The position numbers were made by a program, and so were the translations under genes. From NCBI GenBank assembly GCA_035548125.1, contig DASZTV010000104.1, forward strand, positions 1 to 64,000: a stretch of DNA of 64,000 bases, read 5' to 3'. Position 1 is the stretch's first letter. Every line of letters begins with the position of its first letter. Source of the DNA: DASZTV01 sp035548125 (GTDB taxonomy: Bacteria; Actinomycetota; Actinomycetes; JAFAQI01). The notes beneath the pieces are model-generated. The model had not been told where the DNA came from. It saw nothing but the letters and a program-made list of their open reading frames with translations, and ran no database searches. Of this stretch, positions 25,281 through 33,574 are shown piece by piece.

Positions 25281-26549
25281 ATGGGCGAGACGCTGGACTA
25301 CGCCGACCGGCTCTGGCGAGGCGAAGACACGATCACCAGCGGTCACCAGCTGTTCGCGGGGCTGCCGCTCGAGGAGTGCACCGACGGCGTCGCCTTCCTG
25401 CCGACGTTCGCCAACGTGTCCGCGTTCTCGACCGACGACGGGCTGTTCCTGGTCGACACCGGCGCGGAGATGATGGCCTCGCTCATCCACGGGCAGATCC
25501 GCGAATGGTCGGACAAGCCGCTGCACACCGCCGTCTACTCCCACGGTCACGTCGACCACATCTTCGGCGTACCGGTGTTCGCCGCCGAAGCGGCCGAGAA
25601 GGGCTGGCGGGCGCCGCAGGTCGTCGCACATGAGGCGCTCCCGCACCGTTTCGACCGGTACAAGCTGACGGCCGGATACAACGCGATCATCAATCGGCGC
25701 CAGTTCCAGGTGGAGAACCTGAAGTGGCCGATGGACTACCGCTACCCGGACATCACCTACCGCGACACGATGACGCTGGTGGTCGGCGGGCTGACGATCG
25801 AGCTGCACCACGCGCGCGGCGAGACCGACGACCACACCTGGACGTGGGTCCCGGAGAAGAAGGTGCTGTGCTCCGGCGACCTCTTCATCTGGGCCTCCCC
25901 CAACGCCGGCAACCCGCAGAAGGTGCAGCGCTACCCGATCGAGTGGGCGCGGGCGCTTCGCAAGATGGCCGCGCTCGGAGCGGAGTTCCTGCTGCCTGGT
26001 CACGGCGTCCCTGTCGTCGGCGCGGACCGCATCAAGACCGCGCTGCTCGACACCGCCGCGTTGCTCGAGTCACTGCACGAGCAGACCGTCGCAATGATGA
26101 ATGAGGGAGCGCGGCTCGACGAGATCATCCACACGGTCAAGGCGCCTGCGAAACTGCTCGAGAAGCCCTACCTACGGCCGGTCTACGACGAGCCGGAGTT
26201 CGTCGTGCGCAACGTGTGGCGGCTGTACGGCGGCTGGTACGACGGCAACCCGGCGTCCCTGAAGCCGGCGCCCGACGCGGCCGTTGCCGGCGAGCTTGCC
26301 TCGCTCGCAGGTGGTGCCTCCGTGCTCGCCGACCGCGCCGCCGCGATCGCCGCCGCCGGCGACGAGGACTCGCTTCGCCTCGCCGGGAATCTCGCCGAGA
26401 TCGCGGCACTGGCCGCGCCCGACGACCCGGGCGTGCACCGCGCTCGCGCAGAGGTGTTCGGCGCCCGCGCCGAGTTCGAGGCGTCCACGATGGCAAAGGG
26501 CGTGTTCGCGTGGGCCGCATCCGAGTCGCGCAAGAAGTCTGACGGCTGA
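25281..26549 (+). CDS. MBL-fold hydrolase, alkylsulfatase-like
   Basis: This 422-residue metallo-beta-lactamase-fold protein has the zinc motif HGHVDH, a further metal-binding GETDDHTWTWVP and a late PGHG motif. A C-terminal helical region (GELASLAGGASVL to AKGVFAWA) resembles the dimerisation domain of SdsA1-type alkyl sulfatases. It may hydrolyse alkyl sulfate esters or related substrates, though the third SCP2-like domain of full alkylsulfatases is missing. ATG 25281 has a GGAG ribosome-binding site. Two other sulfatases lie within 15 kb, so sulfate-ester use is a theme in this region. Confidence 0.85.
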   Translation: MGETLDYADRLWRGEDTITSGHQLFAGLPLEECTDGVAFLPTFANVSAFSTDDGLFLVDTGAEMMASLIHGQIREWSDKPLHTAVYSHGHVDHIFGVPVFAAEAAEKGWRAPQVVAHEALPHRFDRYKLTAGYNAIINRRQFQVENLKWPMDYRYPDITYRDTMTLVVGGLTIELHHARGETDDHTWTWVPEKKVLCSGDLFIWASPNAGNPQKVQRYPIEWARALRKMAALGAEFLLPGHGVPVVGADRIKTALLDTAALLESLHEQTVAMMNEGARLDEIIHTVKAPAKLLEKPYLRPVYDEPEFVVRNVWRLYGGWYDGNPASLKPAPDAAVAGELASLAGGASVLADRAAAIAAAGDEDSLRLAGNLAEIAALAAPDDPGVHRARAEVFGARAEFEASTMAKGVFAWAASESRKKSDG

Positions 26550-26585
26550 ACGGGTGTAGCGGATCGCAGCGCCTCGCGCGATCAT

Positions 26586-27623
26586 GTGCGCGTGGAGCCG
26601 GATCACAATCCCCACGGAGTACCTGACTTCTTCGCGTCGGGCGCGGTCGTGATGCCGCCCGCGGAGTCCGACGCACCCACTGCCGCACCGCCGGCACCAC
26701 CGTCGTACGCCGCGCCGCAGCCGACCTACGCCGCACCGCCGGTACAGCCGGGCTACGCCCCGGCGTGGCCCGCGCCGGCGGCTCCCTCACGATTCAATCG
26801 CCGACTGGTGATGCCCGCCGCGCTGACCGCCGTCGTGGTCACGATCGGTGCGGTGGTCATCGCGATGTTCGGGCTCGGCAACGGAGGATCGTCGCTCAGC
26901 AACGCGCAGATGCTTGCCGCCCTTCACACGGCGTCCACCGGGCTCACCCGGTCCCCCGCCACGAGGTTCGGCATGACCATCACCATCTCGAAGGACGGCC
27001 ATCAGCAGACGATGACGATGTCCGGCTTCACGACGGACAAGCACGAGGGTTCCTTCACGATGACCGGTGCCGGCATCGACGAGTCCATGGTGTTAGTGAA
27101 CGGCACGCTTTACATGAAGCTCCCCGCGATCGCGACCTCGCTCTCGTACGGCAAGCCATGGCTCGGCGTGAAGGCCCCGACGCCGGACGCCGGGCAGCAG
27201 CAGTTCGACTCGAGCGGACCGGGCGGCCTGCTCGGCGGCCTCTCCGAGTTCGCCGGCACCGTCCACGACCACGGCACGCAGACCGTCGACGGCGTCGCCA
27301 CCACCGAGTACAGCGTCGACATCGACGTGAACAAGCTGATCAGCAAGGTAGCGCCCCAGCTCACCTCGTCGTCAGCCTTCGCGAACCTCGGCTCACTGGG
27401 GATCAGCGACATTCCGATGACGATCTGGATCGACCGGGCGGGGCTGCCCCGCAAGATGTCGCTGGACATGTCGTTCCACGGCGTGTCGATGTCGGAGATC
27501 GCCACGTTCACCCCGACCGACGACGTGCCGTCGATCACCGCCCCACCGGCTTCGCAGGTCTACCTGTTCAACTCGTTCACCGACTTCAACGCCAACCTCG
27601 AACGGCTGACCGGCGGGGTCTAG
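26586..27623 (+). CDS. Membrane-anchored LppX/LprG-like protein with proline-rich N-terminus
   Basis: The protein (up to 345 residues) has a cytoplasmic Pro/Ala/Tyr-rich N-terminus (repeats like PSYAAPQPTYAAPP). One membrane segment follows (~75-97, AALTAVVVTIGAVVIAMFGL), then an outer domain of ~250 residues rich in beta strands (RFGMTITISKDGHQQTMTMSGF; KPWLGVK; MTIWIDRAGLPRKMSLDM). The outer domain resembles the LppX/LprAFG fold, which binds or carries lipids in mycobacteria. No lipobox is present. The start is uncertain: GTG 26586 or GTG 26592, the latter 6 nt after a weak -10-like GATCAT. Confidence 0.72.
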   Translation: MRVEPDHNPHGVPDFFASGAVVMPPAESDAPTAAPPAPPSYAAPQPTYAAPPVQPGYAPAWPAPAAPSRFNRRLVMPAALTAVVVTIGAVVIAMFGLGNGGSSLSNAQMLAALHTASTGLTRSPATRFGMTITISKDGHQQTMTMSGFTTDKHEGSFTMTGAGIDESMVLVNGTLYMKLPAIATSLSYGKPWLGVKAPTPDAGQQQFDSSGPGGLLGGLSEFAGTVHDHGTQTVDGVATTEYSVDIDVNKLISKVAPQLTSSSAFANLGSLGISDIPMTIWIDRAGLPRKMSLDMSFHGVSMSEIATFTPTDDVPSITAPPASQVYLFNSFTDFNANLERLTGGV

Positions 27624-27631
27624 CGGCGGCG

Positions 27632-28474
27632 CTACTCCGCGCGCGTGATTCGCCGGTACCTCGCTTCGAGCAACGAGTAGAGCGCGAACACGAGCAAGCC
27701 CGCTGCGATCACGACCAGCATCAACACTCCCCACCAGTGACCGGCGAGCTTGCCGAGCACCTCATCGAGACCCTCCGCGTGCCGCGGGTCCGACTGGACT
27801 GCGGCCACCACGAGGAAGACGCCAACCGGGACGAACACCAGCGCTCGGGCTGGGATCCCGACCCGGGCGGCACCGCGCACCAACCACTGAACCCATCGAG
27901 CTGCACGGCGAAGCTGCATGCCGTCGGCGTACTCGTCGGTGAGGGCGGTGCGGATCTGATTGACGCACACGCCGACCACGACCGCCCCGAGTGCAGCGAC
28001 GATCTCGCGCCCTGCCGGCAGCCCCAGCAGGTCGCCCGCGGTCCGGTGCTCCGATTGGTTGCTTCCGGTCGACTGCTTGCCGAGGACGTACGACATCGGA
28101 ATCCAGGTCAGCGCCAGATAGAAGGCGCCTTGACATGCCGTCATCACCCGCCGCCAGGCCGGCGGCCGATCGTCCTGCCACGCCCCCCACAGCCGGGCCA
28201 GGCCGAAGCCGAGGAAGCCGGCAGCCACCGCGACGACGGCGGCCTTCCCGACCGGATTGGCGGCGACCGTGGCGAGTGCGCCATGGGCGTCGGCCTGCCG
28301 GCTGTCCGTCCCGCCCGACGCCGCGATGTTCAGCACCAGGCCGGCGAGCAGCAGGTAGAAGCCTGCGCGGGCCACCAACCCGAACCGGGCGACACCCGCC
28401 GCGACTTGCTCGGAGCGAAACCGCGTAGTACGACGAGAGCGCGACCTGGTGCGACGGGCCGCCGTGGTTGTCAT
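27632..28474 (-). CDS. DUF1206 integral membrane protein
   Basis: This 280-residue protein has six hydrophobic segments in three pairs, each opening with an aromatic/Gly-rich stretch (RFGLVARAGFYLLLAGLVL; ACQGAFYLALTW; GIPARALVFVPVGVFLV). This is the threefold DUF1206 repeat, whose function is unknown. The N-terminus is very basic (Arg/Thr/Ser). ATG 28474 was chosen; a GTG-type start at 28510 would add 12 residues. It is convergent with the LppX-like gene and divergent from the PH-domain gene. Confidence 0.85.
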   Translation of the reverse strand: MTTTAARRTRSRSRRTTRFRSEQVAAGVARFGLVARAGFYLLLAGLVLNIAASGGTDSRQADAHGALATVAANPVGKAAVVAVAAGFLGFGLARLWGAWQDDRPPAWRRVMTACQGAFYLALTWIPMSYVLGKQSTGSNQSEHRTAGDLLGLPAGREIVAALGAVVVGVCVNQIRTALTDEYADGMQLRRAARWVQWLVRGAARVGIPARALVFVPVGVFLVVAAVQSDPRHAEGLDEVLGKLAGHWWGVLMLVVIAAGLLVFALYSLLEARYRRITRAE

Positions 28475-28539
28475 GGCGAAGGTCTGCCCACCACACCCGC
28501 GTGCCAACATTCGGGTCGGTCGCCGAAGGAGCAGCAGCG

Positions 28540-28854
28540 ATGACGTACGAGGACGATCAGGTCGTTTGCGACGACAGCGCGTTGACGATCAAGCGGTACT
28601 ACTTCCCGTTCGGCTCGAAGCGAATCCCCTACGACTCGATCAAGGGGGTGCAGCGCCTCGAACTGACTGGCGTCAATGCGGTTCGGCGCGGTCGCATCTG
28701 GGGGTCCGGCGACCTCGTGCACTGGTGGAACCTCGATACCGGTCGGTTCCGCAAGGGCGCTGCGCTGGTGATCGACATCGGCAAGACGGTGAAACCGACG
28801 ATCACACCGAAAGACCCCGACACGGTGGAGCGGATCCTGACCGCCGCCCGGTGA
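28540..28854 (+). CDS. Small PH-like domain protein
   Basis: This 104-residue protein has a strong GAAGGAG ribosome-binding site. The pattern (DDSALTIKRYYFPFGSKRIPYDSIKGVQRLEL, ending DTVERILTAAR) is that of bacterial PH-like domains, a beta barrel closed by a helix. No membrane segment is visible. It is a lone cytoplasmic protein of unknown function between two membrane-protein genes. Confidence 0.75.
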   Translation: MTYEDDQVVCDDSALTIKRYYFPFGSKRIPYDSIKGVQRLELTGVNAVRRGRIWGSGDLVHWWNLDTGRFRKGAALVIDIGKTVKPTITPKDPDTVERILTAAR

Positions 28855-28890
28855 CCGGCGCCGGAATCACTGGCCACCTGCGACGCGAGG

Positions 28891-29505
28891 TCAGACTCCG
28901 ATGCGGCTCGTGATGTAGCGCACGCAGTACGCGATCATCGCGAGGATGCCGATCGCGTCGCACACCCGTGTCGCGACGAACGCGCCGACACCGACGATCA
29001 ACAGCACGGCCAGCTGCACCGCGGCGAAGACGATGAAGAAGATGCCGAACCAAAGCGTGACGCGGCCGAACACCGCGCGATAGTCCTCCGAGGCCCGCAT
29101 CTCCTCGTCGACCGGGAAGATCTCACGGGCGAACGTCCCCGCAAGCGGGCGTCCCATGGCGACCGAACCGAGCCAGAAGGCGCCGTTCAGCACACCGAGC
29201 AGGGCGGGCTGCACGAGATAGGCAGTGGCGCTGTCGGTCACGACGCCGACGATCGCCTGCACGAGCACGAACCCGAGCACGACCTGTGCGATCAACCCCG
29301 GACGGCCGTGCATGCGCTCGTACACCAGCACGGCCACGGACACCAACGTCCCGACGATCACGCCGAGCAACACGTTGTCGGTCACCTTCCACACGCCGTA
29401 GAAGGCGACCGGGGGCGCCAGGATGTCGAGTAGCAGGCGAGGTCCGACCGACCTGATCAGCGCCGAACCTTCCGGGATCTCCACCCGGGATGCTGCCTCC
29501 GCCAT
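28891..29505 (-). CDS. VC0807-like integral membrane protein
   Basis: This 204-residue protein has about six transmembrane segments, with the first pattern GPRLLLDILAPPVAFYGVWKVTDNVLLGVIVG and the later FWLGSVAMGRPL and ASEDYRAVFGRVTLWFGIFF. The arrangement resembles VC0807/septation-protein-A-like (DUF3159-type) membrane proteins. The function is unknown. ATG 29505 has no ribosome-binding site. TACGGT, a -10-like hexamer, lies exactly 6 nt upstream, so the message is probably leaderless. Confidence 0.75.
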   Translation of the reverse strand: MAEAASRVEIPEGSALIRSVGPRLLLDILAPPVAFYGVWKVTDNVLLGVIVGTLVSVAVLVYERMHGRPGLIAQVVLGFVLVQAIVGVVTDSATAYLVQPALLGVLNGAFWLGSVAMGRPLAGTFAREIFPVDEEMRASEDYRAVFGRVTLWFGIFFIVFAAVQLAVLLIVGVGAFVATRVCDAIGILAMIAYCVRYITSRIGV

Positions 29506-29573
29506 CGGGTCACCGTACGGCTATTGGCGCGACTCCGCTCGTCGGCGAGACCGGGGCGAAGGCCAGCCCATGC

Positions 29574-31823
29574 CTATTGACGAGCCATTGCCTCCGCGGC
29601 CGCTGCCTCCGCATCAGGGCGCGTGAGCTTGCCGGTCTCGATCACGACCTCGTGCAGCGTGCCCTCGAAGCGGTTGGGGCCGCGATAGCGAGTACTGACC
29701 GGCGAGCCGTGGTCGTAGCCGATGCTGTGCCCGATGCTCGACATGATCCGCATCGCGAACGGCACGTGGCACGAGGCGGCGACCACGTCCCCGATGAGCA
29801 GCTCGAAGTCGCCGGCGCCACCGTCGCGGGTGAAGGTCAGGCCGACCACCGACTCCCCCACCGGCACGTCCGCGTCCGTGATGCAGACCGTGTGGTCCCC
29901 GAACGCGTTGTAGTCGAGCACCAGCTTGTTGTCCTCGACGAACCAGGCGATTCCGGAGTTGGCGGTCCCCGTCGCGAGCAGCACGCCGTTCTCACCGGCT
30001 GCGCGCGTGATCCGGGCCGTCATCGCGAATCGGCTGCCCGCAAGCGTCGCACCGGCCTGCGCCGGCAGGGGTGACATCGGCGGTTTGTAGACGTAGCGCT
30101 TGGATGTCGGGTGCGGCGAGTTGTCGTCGTACCGAGTGAAGAACAGCTCGATCGTGCGGTCGTCCAGCGGCAGTACTCCATGCTCCCGCGCCTCTGCCCA
30201 CCAGAGGTCGACCAGCTCCTTGAGCTTGTCCGGCTCGTGGGACGCGAGGTCGTGGCACTCCGAGAAGTCCTCGGACACCCGGTAGAGCTCCCACGTGTCC
30301 TCGTCGTACGGCACGTTCTGGGTGTGGCGCGTGACGGCCTTCCAGCCGTCGTGCCAGATGCCGCGATGCCCGTTCATCTCGAAGTACTGCGCCTGCTTGC
30401 GCGTCGGCGAGGATGCCGCTTCGAGCGTGTAGAGCAGGGACGTGCCGGCGATGGGTAGCTGGTCGTAACCCCGGTACGTCGACGGCGGGGTGATGCCGAT
30501 CGCCTCATAGATGGTCGGTGCGACGTCGACCGCATGGTGAAACTGTCGTCGCAGGCCGCCGGGGTCCGGGATGTGACCGGGCCAGTGCACGATGAACGGC
30601 ACGTGCACGCCGCCTTCGTGGGTGTTCTGCTTGTACCACTTGAACGGCGTGTTCCCAGCCTGCGCCCAGCCCCACGGGTAGTTGGCGTGGCTGTTCGGCC
30701 CGCCGACGTCGTCGATGCGCTCGATGGCCTCTTCCGGCGTCTCGATCATGAAGTTGAAGAACTTCATCTCGTGCATCACGCCGAACGGGCCGCCCTCCTG
30801 GCTCGCGCCGTTGTCGCTGACCAGGACGATGATCGTGTCGTCCATGAGATCCAGTGCCTCGAGGTCGGCGAGCAGCCGTCCGATCTGCACGTCCGTGTGG
30901 TCGAGGAAGGCGGCGAACGCCTCCTGCATCCGGGCGGCGAGCCGGCGATGTGTCTCCGGCATCGACTCCCATGCCTCGACGCCCGGGTTGCGCGGCGCGA
31001 GGTCAGTGTCGGCCGGGACCAGTCCGGCCTCCTTCTGCCGGGCGAACCACTCGTCGCGCGCAACGTCCCAGCCGGCGTCGAACCTGCCGCGGTACTTCGC
31101 GAGGTACTCCGGCGGCGCCTGGTGCGGCGCATGTGTCGCGCCGAACGCGAGGTAGAGGAAGAACGGCCGGTCCGGACGCACCGACACCGAGTCGTGGATG
31201 AAGGCCGACGCACGGTCCACGAGGTCTTCGGAGAGGTGGTAGCCCTGCTCCGGCGTGGCCGGCGGGTCGATCCGGTGGTTGTCGTAGAACAGGTCGGGGT
31301 GGAACTGGTCGGTCTCCCCCTCGAGGAAGCCGTAGAACCGGTCGAAGCCGCGCTGGCACGGCCAGTGGTCGTACGGTCCGGCAGCCGAGCAGTCGAGCGC
31401 CGGGCACAGGTGCCACTTGCCGACCGCGAACGTCGCGTAGCCGTTGTCGCGGAGCACCTCGGCCATCGTCGCCGCGTGCGGCGAGACGTAGCCGCGCATC
31501 TGCGGGAAGCCGGTGTTGAAGTTCGCCACCGAACGCATCCCGACCGTGTGGTGGTTGCGGCCGGTCAGCAGCGCGGCGCGGGTGGGCGAGCACAGCGGCG
31601 TGACGTGGAAGTTGGTGTAACGAAGCCCACCGTCGGCCAGCCGGTCGATGTTGGGCGTGTCGATCGAGGACCCGTAGCAGCCCAGCTGCGCGTAGCCGGT
31701 GTCGTCGAGGACGATCATCACGACGTTGGGTGCACCGTCCGGGCTGGTGCGTTTCGGGAACGACGGCGTCGACTCGACGTGGGTGTCCGCGAGAACCCCG
31801 TCGAAGTCCTCAAAAACTGGCAT
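29574..31823 (-). CDS. Arylsulfatase (formylglycine-dependent)
   Basis: This 749-residue sulfatase should hydrolyse sulfate esters. The formylglycine site CSPTRAALLTGR is present with Cys78, so it needs an FGE-type maturase, which is not in the window. The N-terminal VVMIVLDDTGYAQLG supplies metal-binding aspartates, GKWHL and the VSDNGAS region complete the active site, and a C-terminal beta domain (~590-735) follows. No signal peptide is visible, so it appears cytoplasmic, unlike many relatives. ATG 31823 has GGAGG 4 nt upstream. It is divergent from transporter cassette B (86 nt apart). The size and the VANFNTGFPQMRGYVSPHAATMAEVL stretch fit the arylsulfatase A-like group. Confidence 0.92.
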   Translation of the reverse strand: MPVFEDFDGVLADTHVESTPSFPKRTSPDGAPNVVMIVLDDTGYAQLGCYGSSIDTPNIDRLADGGLRYTNFHVTPLCSPTRAALLTGRNHHTVGMRSVANFNTGFPQMRGYVSPHAATMAEVLRDNGYATFAVGKWHLCPALDCSAAGPYDHWPCQRGFDRFYGFLEGETDQFHPDLFYDNHRIDPPATPEQGYHLSEDLVDRASAFIHDSVSVRPDRPFFLYLAFGATHAPHQAPPEYLAKYRGRFDAGWDVARDEWFARQKEAGLVPADTDLAPRNPGVEAWESMPETHRRLAARMQEAFAAFLDHTDVQIGRLLADLEALDLMDDTIIVLVSDNGASQEGGPFGVMHEMKFFNFMIETPEEAIERIDDVGGPNSHANYPWGWAQAGNTPFKWYKQNTHEGGVHVPFIVHWPGHIPDPGGLRRQFHHAVDVAPTIYEAIGITPPSTYRGYDQLPIAGTSLLYTLEAASSPTRKQAQYFEMNGHRGIWHDGWKAVTRHTQNVPYDEDTWELYRVSEDFSECHDLASHEPDKLKELVDLWWAEAREHGVLPLDDRTIELFFTRYDDNSPHPTSKRYVYKPPMSPLPAQAGATLAGSRFAMTARITRAAGENGVLLATGTANSGIAWFVEDNKLVLDYNAFGDHTVCITDADVPVGESVVGLTFTRDGGAGDFELLIGDVVAASCHVPFAMRIMSSIGHSIGYDHGSPVSTRYRGPNRFEGTLHEVVIETGKLTRPDAEAAAAEAMARQ

Positions 31824-31840
31824 GAATCCTCCGGGGGCTC

Positions 31841-31866
31841 TTGACACGCTGGGCGATATATTGACA
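31841..31866. promoter_or_regulatory. Divergent promoter region with TTGACAC direct repeat
   Basis: Between the arylsulfatase and the cassette B binding-protein gene, TTGACAC occurs twice (31841 and 31861), exactly 20 nt apart. This equals about two helical turns. The AT-rich GATATATT between them is unusual for this genome. No single -35/-10 pair is clear, so this is a candidate regulatory site only. Confidence 0.4.
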
Positions 31867-31909
31867 CTAGGAACGACAAAAGTTCAAGGCCCGGTCGAAT
31901 CGAGGATCT

Positions 31910-33574
31910 GTGCCCCTCCGTCGGTATGCACCCGCGTTGATCATCGCCGCGGCACTGCTGCTGCTCGTGATCGTCGCTCCCTCGAAGGGCCCGTCGACCC
32001 CGGCCGAGTCCTACGTAAGTGGCACCCAGAACGAAGGCGCGCCGATCAGCGGCGCCACCCCTCCGGCCGGCGTCGTACCGACGACCTCACCGACGGCCGC
32101 CGGGTCCAAGGGCCACGGGGCCAAGACGGGGGGCAAGGCGAGTACGACGCCGACGCCTGGCAGCACCGCCAGCGGCGCGGTCCCGGCGGGCAGCACCGCC
32201 CATTGCGCCGGTGACCGGCAGTTCTCGGTGCCCGGCTTCGCCGCGGCGCCGCCCTGCCAACCGACGTTCAGCGGCAGCAACGGCGGCAAGACCGCGCCGG
32301 GCGTCACCGCCACGACGATCGAGATCGTCTATTACCAGCCGAAGACCAACCTCGCTCTCAACGCGATTCTCGGTCCCGCGGGGCTGCAGCCCAGCGTCGC
32401 GCAGGTCAACGACTACATCTCGCGCGCGACGCAGTTCATCAACGCCCGGTACGAGCTATGGGGTCGCAAGATCCACGTGGACGACTACGTCAGTCCGTCG
32501 TGTCAGGCATCACCTCCCAGCGACGCGTGCTACCGCCAGGACGCCCAGACCATCGTCGCGAAGTACCACCCGTTCGCCGTGCTCTACCCGCGCAACATCA
32601 CCGGCCCCGGCTTCCAGTCGGAGCTGAGCCACCTCAAGGTGACGAACCTGGGCGGGCTGAACATGCCGCTGAGCTTCAGCACCAGCCAGGCGCCGTACCA
32701 CTTCGACTACGACATGGACGGCGACACCCAGGCCGAGCTGACCGGTGAGTGGTACTGCAGGCAACTGGCCAACCGCAAGGCGTCGTACGCCGGAGAGGCC
32801 GACCTCCGCAACAAGCCGCGCTCCGCGGAGGTCCTGACCGAGGACACCCCTGAACACGTCGAAGCTGCGCAGCGCCTGGCCGCGACGATCAACCGCTGCG
32901 ACCACGGTGGCGGGGCCACGGTGAAGGCCTACTCCCCCGACACCGGACAGGCTGTCGTCCAGAGCACGACGCTCGCCTCGCAGGCGAAGCAGAACGGCAT
33001 CACGACGCTGCTCTACTTCACCGACCCCGTGTTCCCGGTGTACCTCACGCCGCAGCTGACGTCGCAGAACTACTTCCCGGAAAACGTCGTCGTCGGATCG
33101 GCGTACATGGACTTCGACGGACTCGCCCAGCTCTACAACAAGCAGCAATGGCGCAACGCGTTCGGGATGGGTGATCTCCCGGACATGGCGGCGCTGAGCA
33201 GCTATGACTCCGGCGCCGTGTATCGATCCACCCACGGCTCGCAAGGACCGTTCACCAGCGCCGCCAACATCCAGGGCTACTTCACGGTCCTCGGCTCCGG
33301 GCTGCAGCAGGCGGGCCCCGACCTCACGGCGGTCAACTTCGAACGGGGCGTGCTCAGCCTGCCGCCGTCCGGCGGCACCCGCTTCCACAGCCTGATCAAG
33401 TTCGGCAGCAACGACTTCACCGGGGTCTCCGACGCGCGGATCATGTACTGGGACCCCTCGCGCCGCTCGCCGGCCAACGGCAAAGCCGGCTCGTACGTGG
33501 CGCTCGACAACGGTCGCCGATACACGCTCGGCCAGGTTCCCAGCCACACCTTCAAGATCCCGGGTCGCGCGTGA
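31910..33574 (+). CDS. Membrane-anchored HAAT substrate-binding protein, cassette B
   Basis: This 554-residue paralogue of the cassette A binding protein has the same plan. An N-terminal membrane anchor (ALIIAAALLLLVIVAP) is followed by a ~80-residue Thr/Gly/Pro/Ala linker, a Cys pair (TAHCAGD...APPCQPTF), the SGSNGGKTAPGVT element and the type I binding fold. Shared motifs with A include QNYFPENVVVGSAYMDFDG and QAGPDLTAVNFERGVLSLP, but overall divergence is large, so the ligands probably differ. GTG 31910 follows GAGGA by only 3 nt. The stop overlaps the start of the fused transporter by 4 nt. Confidence 0.88.
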   Translation: MPLRRYAPALIIAAALLLLVIVAPSKGPSTPAESYVSGTQNEGAPISGATPPAGVVPTTSPTAAGSKGHGAKTGGKASTTPTPGSTASGAVPAGSTAHCAGDRQFSVPGFAAAPPCQPTFSGSNGGKTAPGVTATTIEIVYYQPKTNLALNAILGPAGLQPSVAQVNDYISRATQFINARYELWGRKIHVDDYVSPSCQASPPSDACYRQDAQTIVAKYHPFAVLYPRNITGPGFQSELSHLKVTNLGGLNMPLSFSTSQAPYHFDYDMDGDTQAELTGEWYCRQLANRKASYAGEADLRNKPRSAEVLTEDTPEHVEAAQRLAATINRCDHGGGATVKAYSPDTGQAVVQSTTLASQAKQNGITTLLYFTDPVFPVYLTPQLTSQNYFPENVVVGSAYMDFDGLAQLYNKQQWRNAFGMGDLPDMAALSSYDSGAVYRSTHGSQGPFTSAANIQGYFTVLGSGLQQAGPDLTAVNFERGVLSLPPSGGTRFHSLIKFGSNDFTGVSDARIMYWDPSRRSPANGKAGSYVALDNGRRYTLGQVPSHTFKIPGRA

